Source of the DNA: CBFDBT01 sp965603115
GTDB taxonomy: Bacteria > Pseudomonadota > Alphaproteobacteria > Sphingomonadales > Kordiimonadaceae
Length of the DNA stretch: 6,673 bases
Assembly (NCBI GenBank): GCA_965603115.1
Contig: CBFDBT010000156.1
Span: 1-6,673, forward strand
Direction of reading: 5' to 3'
Part shown: one piece after another, positions 5,669 to 6,673 of the stretch
How the letters are laid out: each line of letters starts with the position of its first letter
Numbering within the stretch: the stretch's first letter is position 1
The notes under the pieces: generated by a model
What the model was told of the DNA's origin: nothing
Database searches by the model: none
The model's input: the letters and a program-made list of their open reading frames with translations, nothing else
Made by a program: the position numbers and the translations under genes

Positions 5669-6622
5669 TCAAGGTGCGACGCTTTTTAATTTTGCGATAA
5701 CTTGGCCATTGGCTGTTAATTTTCCTGATTGTGCCATCACTGAAATAATCCCGCTATCTTGATTGGGCCTGTTTGACAAAAGGCCTAGCTTTTTAAAGTT
5801 TTTTAGCATGGGCGCCGCATTTTTAAGCGTTACTGTTGCAGCGCCAAGTGGCCTTAAACTTTCGTCAAGTGACAGACTGGCATTCCCTTCGAGCTCAGAG
5901 TTTCCCCAGTGGATTGAGGCTGCTGTTATTTCTAGGGTGCCACCAGTGTCACGCCACTCAGCCAGCGCACGTTCTGACCAAGAGTTTAGCCCTGTTCCGT
6001 GTAGAGCAAAGAGAATTTCCCCTCTATTAAGAGCGGGGTAATCGGCGTTTTGTCCATGGGTTTTTGCAATCCGTAAAGCGCCTTTAAAAACAAGCGGAGA
6101 GAGCAGGCTCTTATTTACTTCGTGGTTAGTGGGCGGAATTATTAAATGTAACTCAGCTTTTTCAGCTTCAATACCTTGTGGGCTCAAAAAATCGCCAGCC
6201 GCTTTGCTGGAGGATAAATCAATACCAACATGCATGGTCCGATCGTCTCCCCAACGGATACTCGATAAAGTATCATCACTGCTAATAGAAACAGCATCGT
6301 CTAGTGCCTTAATTTCACTACGCTTAAGACGCAAGAACCAATGGTCAGGCGACCACACATGTCCTATGGCGGTGGCTGACGCTGCCTCGGCTTGCCAATT
6401 AAAATTATTAGCTTTTATGCTGAGATCTTTAAGAGTTATTTCTAAGCGGTAAGGAAAACCGGTGAGCTCTGGTGGGCTGTGGCGTATAGAAGCGCCATTT
6501 TCGCGCAGATGATTTAGACGCTCGACAATCTGGCGTTCGGCATTAAGGCCCATAGAATACCATAGACCGCTATAGATAATGATGCCGCCTGCGATAAGGC
6601 CAACGAGTGCTTTGGGTTTCAT
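5669..6622 (-). CDS. DUF2125 family membrane-anchored protein of unknown function
   Basis: This 317-residue protein matches my picture of the alphaproteobacterial DUF2125 family, whose function is not established. An N-terminal hydrophobic helix (about residues 5-23, VGLIAGGIIIYSGLWYS after MKPKAL) has no obvious cleavage site, so it is probably an anchor with the rest in the periplasm. The body shows the family-like GFPYRLEITLKDLSI (55-69), a WSPDHWFLRLK stretch (90-100), and a late beta-rich part WGNSELEGNASLSLDESLRPLG (239-260). Alternating hydrophobic strands suggest a beta-rich fold, possibly AsmA-like; that is inference. The ATG at 6622 has a modest AAGG upstream. No promoter is clear in the 51 bases that follow to the window end. 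It is convergent with tyrC, four bases separating the stop codons, so transcripts of the two must run into each other. No pathway link to the amino-acid genes is visible. Confidence 0.8.
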   Translation of the reverse strand: MKPKALVGLIAGGIIIYSGLWYSMGLNAERQIVERLNHLRENGASIRHSPPELTGFPYRLEITLKDLSIKANNFNWQAEAASATAIGHVWSPDHWFLRLKRSEIKALDDAVSISSDDTLSSIRWGDDRTMHVGIDLSSSKAAGDFLSPQGIEAEKAELHLIIPPTNHEVNKSLLSPLVFKGALRIAKTHGQNADYPALNRGEILFALHGTGLNSWSERALAEWRDTGGTLEITAASIHWGNSELEGNASLSLDESLRPLGAATVTLKNAAPMLKNFKKLGLLSNRPNQDSGIISVMAQSGKLTANGQVIAKLKSVAP

Positions 6623-6673
6623 AATATAAGCCTTAAATTATCCCTTAAGTATGGCGATTAGATATTTTTGATG

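Noticed and set aside
6129..6452. 107-codon + strand open frame opposite the DUF2125 gene
   Set aside because: Low-complexity translation with no family resemblance; the - strand frame is longer and has the expected membrane anchor and motifs.
6632..6649. Short inverted repeat cttaa / ttaag upstream of the DUF2125 gene
   Set aside because: Only five AT-rich pairs around an 8-base loop; this is expected by chance and not evidence of an operator.

Overview
The window reads as ordinary chromosomal DNA from an alphaproteobacterium of middling GC content. Three things point there: a DUF2125 protein (a family I know essentially from Alphaproteobacteria), a paired metX-metW, and a hisC-tyrC pair lying next to them. 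I recognise the block metW-metX / hisC-tyrC / DUF2125 as an arrangement found in this class. I cannot name the genus.

Layout from left to right. Positions 1-1386 hold the 3' part of an N-acyl-D-amino-acid deacylase-type amidohydrolase on the + strand; its 5' end lies outside the window. Positions 1387-1709 form a convergent intergenic stretch with no credible gene. It is filled with repeats: two related REP-like hairpins in opposite orientation (1407-1434 and 1488-1516), a short perfect palindrome between them (1453-1467), and a 133-bp imperfect inverted repeat (1546-1678) with an extra copy of its terminal sequence at 1693-1703, six bases from the metW stop codon. On the - strand follow metX (3453-2317) and metW (2315-1710), one base apart. 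A 185-bp divergent spacer (3454-3638) carries the control signals of metX and hisC. On the + strand, hisC (3639-4748) and tyrC (4741-5664) overlap by 8 bp. A DUF2125 membrane-anchored protein is encoded on the - strand (6622-5669) and meets tyrC tail to tail with four bases between the stop codons.

How the genes work together. MetX acylates homoserine, the committing step of methionine synthesis, and MetW is its usual partner. TyrC oxidises prephenate and/or arogenate towards tyrosine. The neighbouring HisC-type aminotransferase probably serves histidine synthesis and may also transaminate the aromatic keto acids beside TyrC. The deacylase and the DUF2125 protein have no evident pathway link to these genes.

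I found no sign of a new multi-gene system, defence island, CRISPR array, tRNA, rRNA or insertion sequence. The points most worth checking are the covarying hairpin pair, the long inverted repeat, a four-codon reading frame overlapping the metX start codon, and a Glu where the classical D-aminoacylase has its metal-binding Cys.
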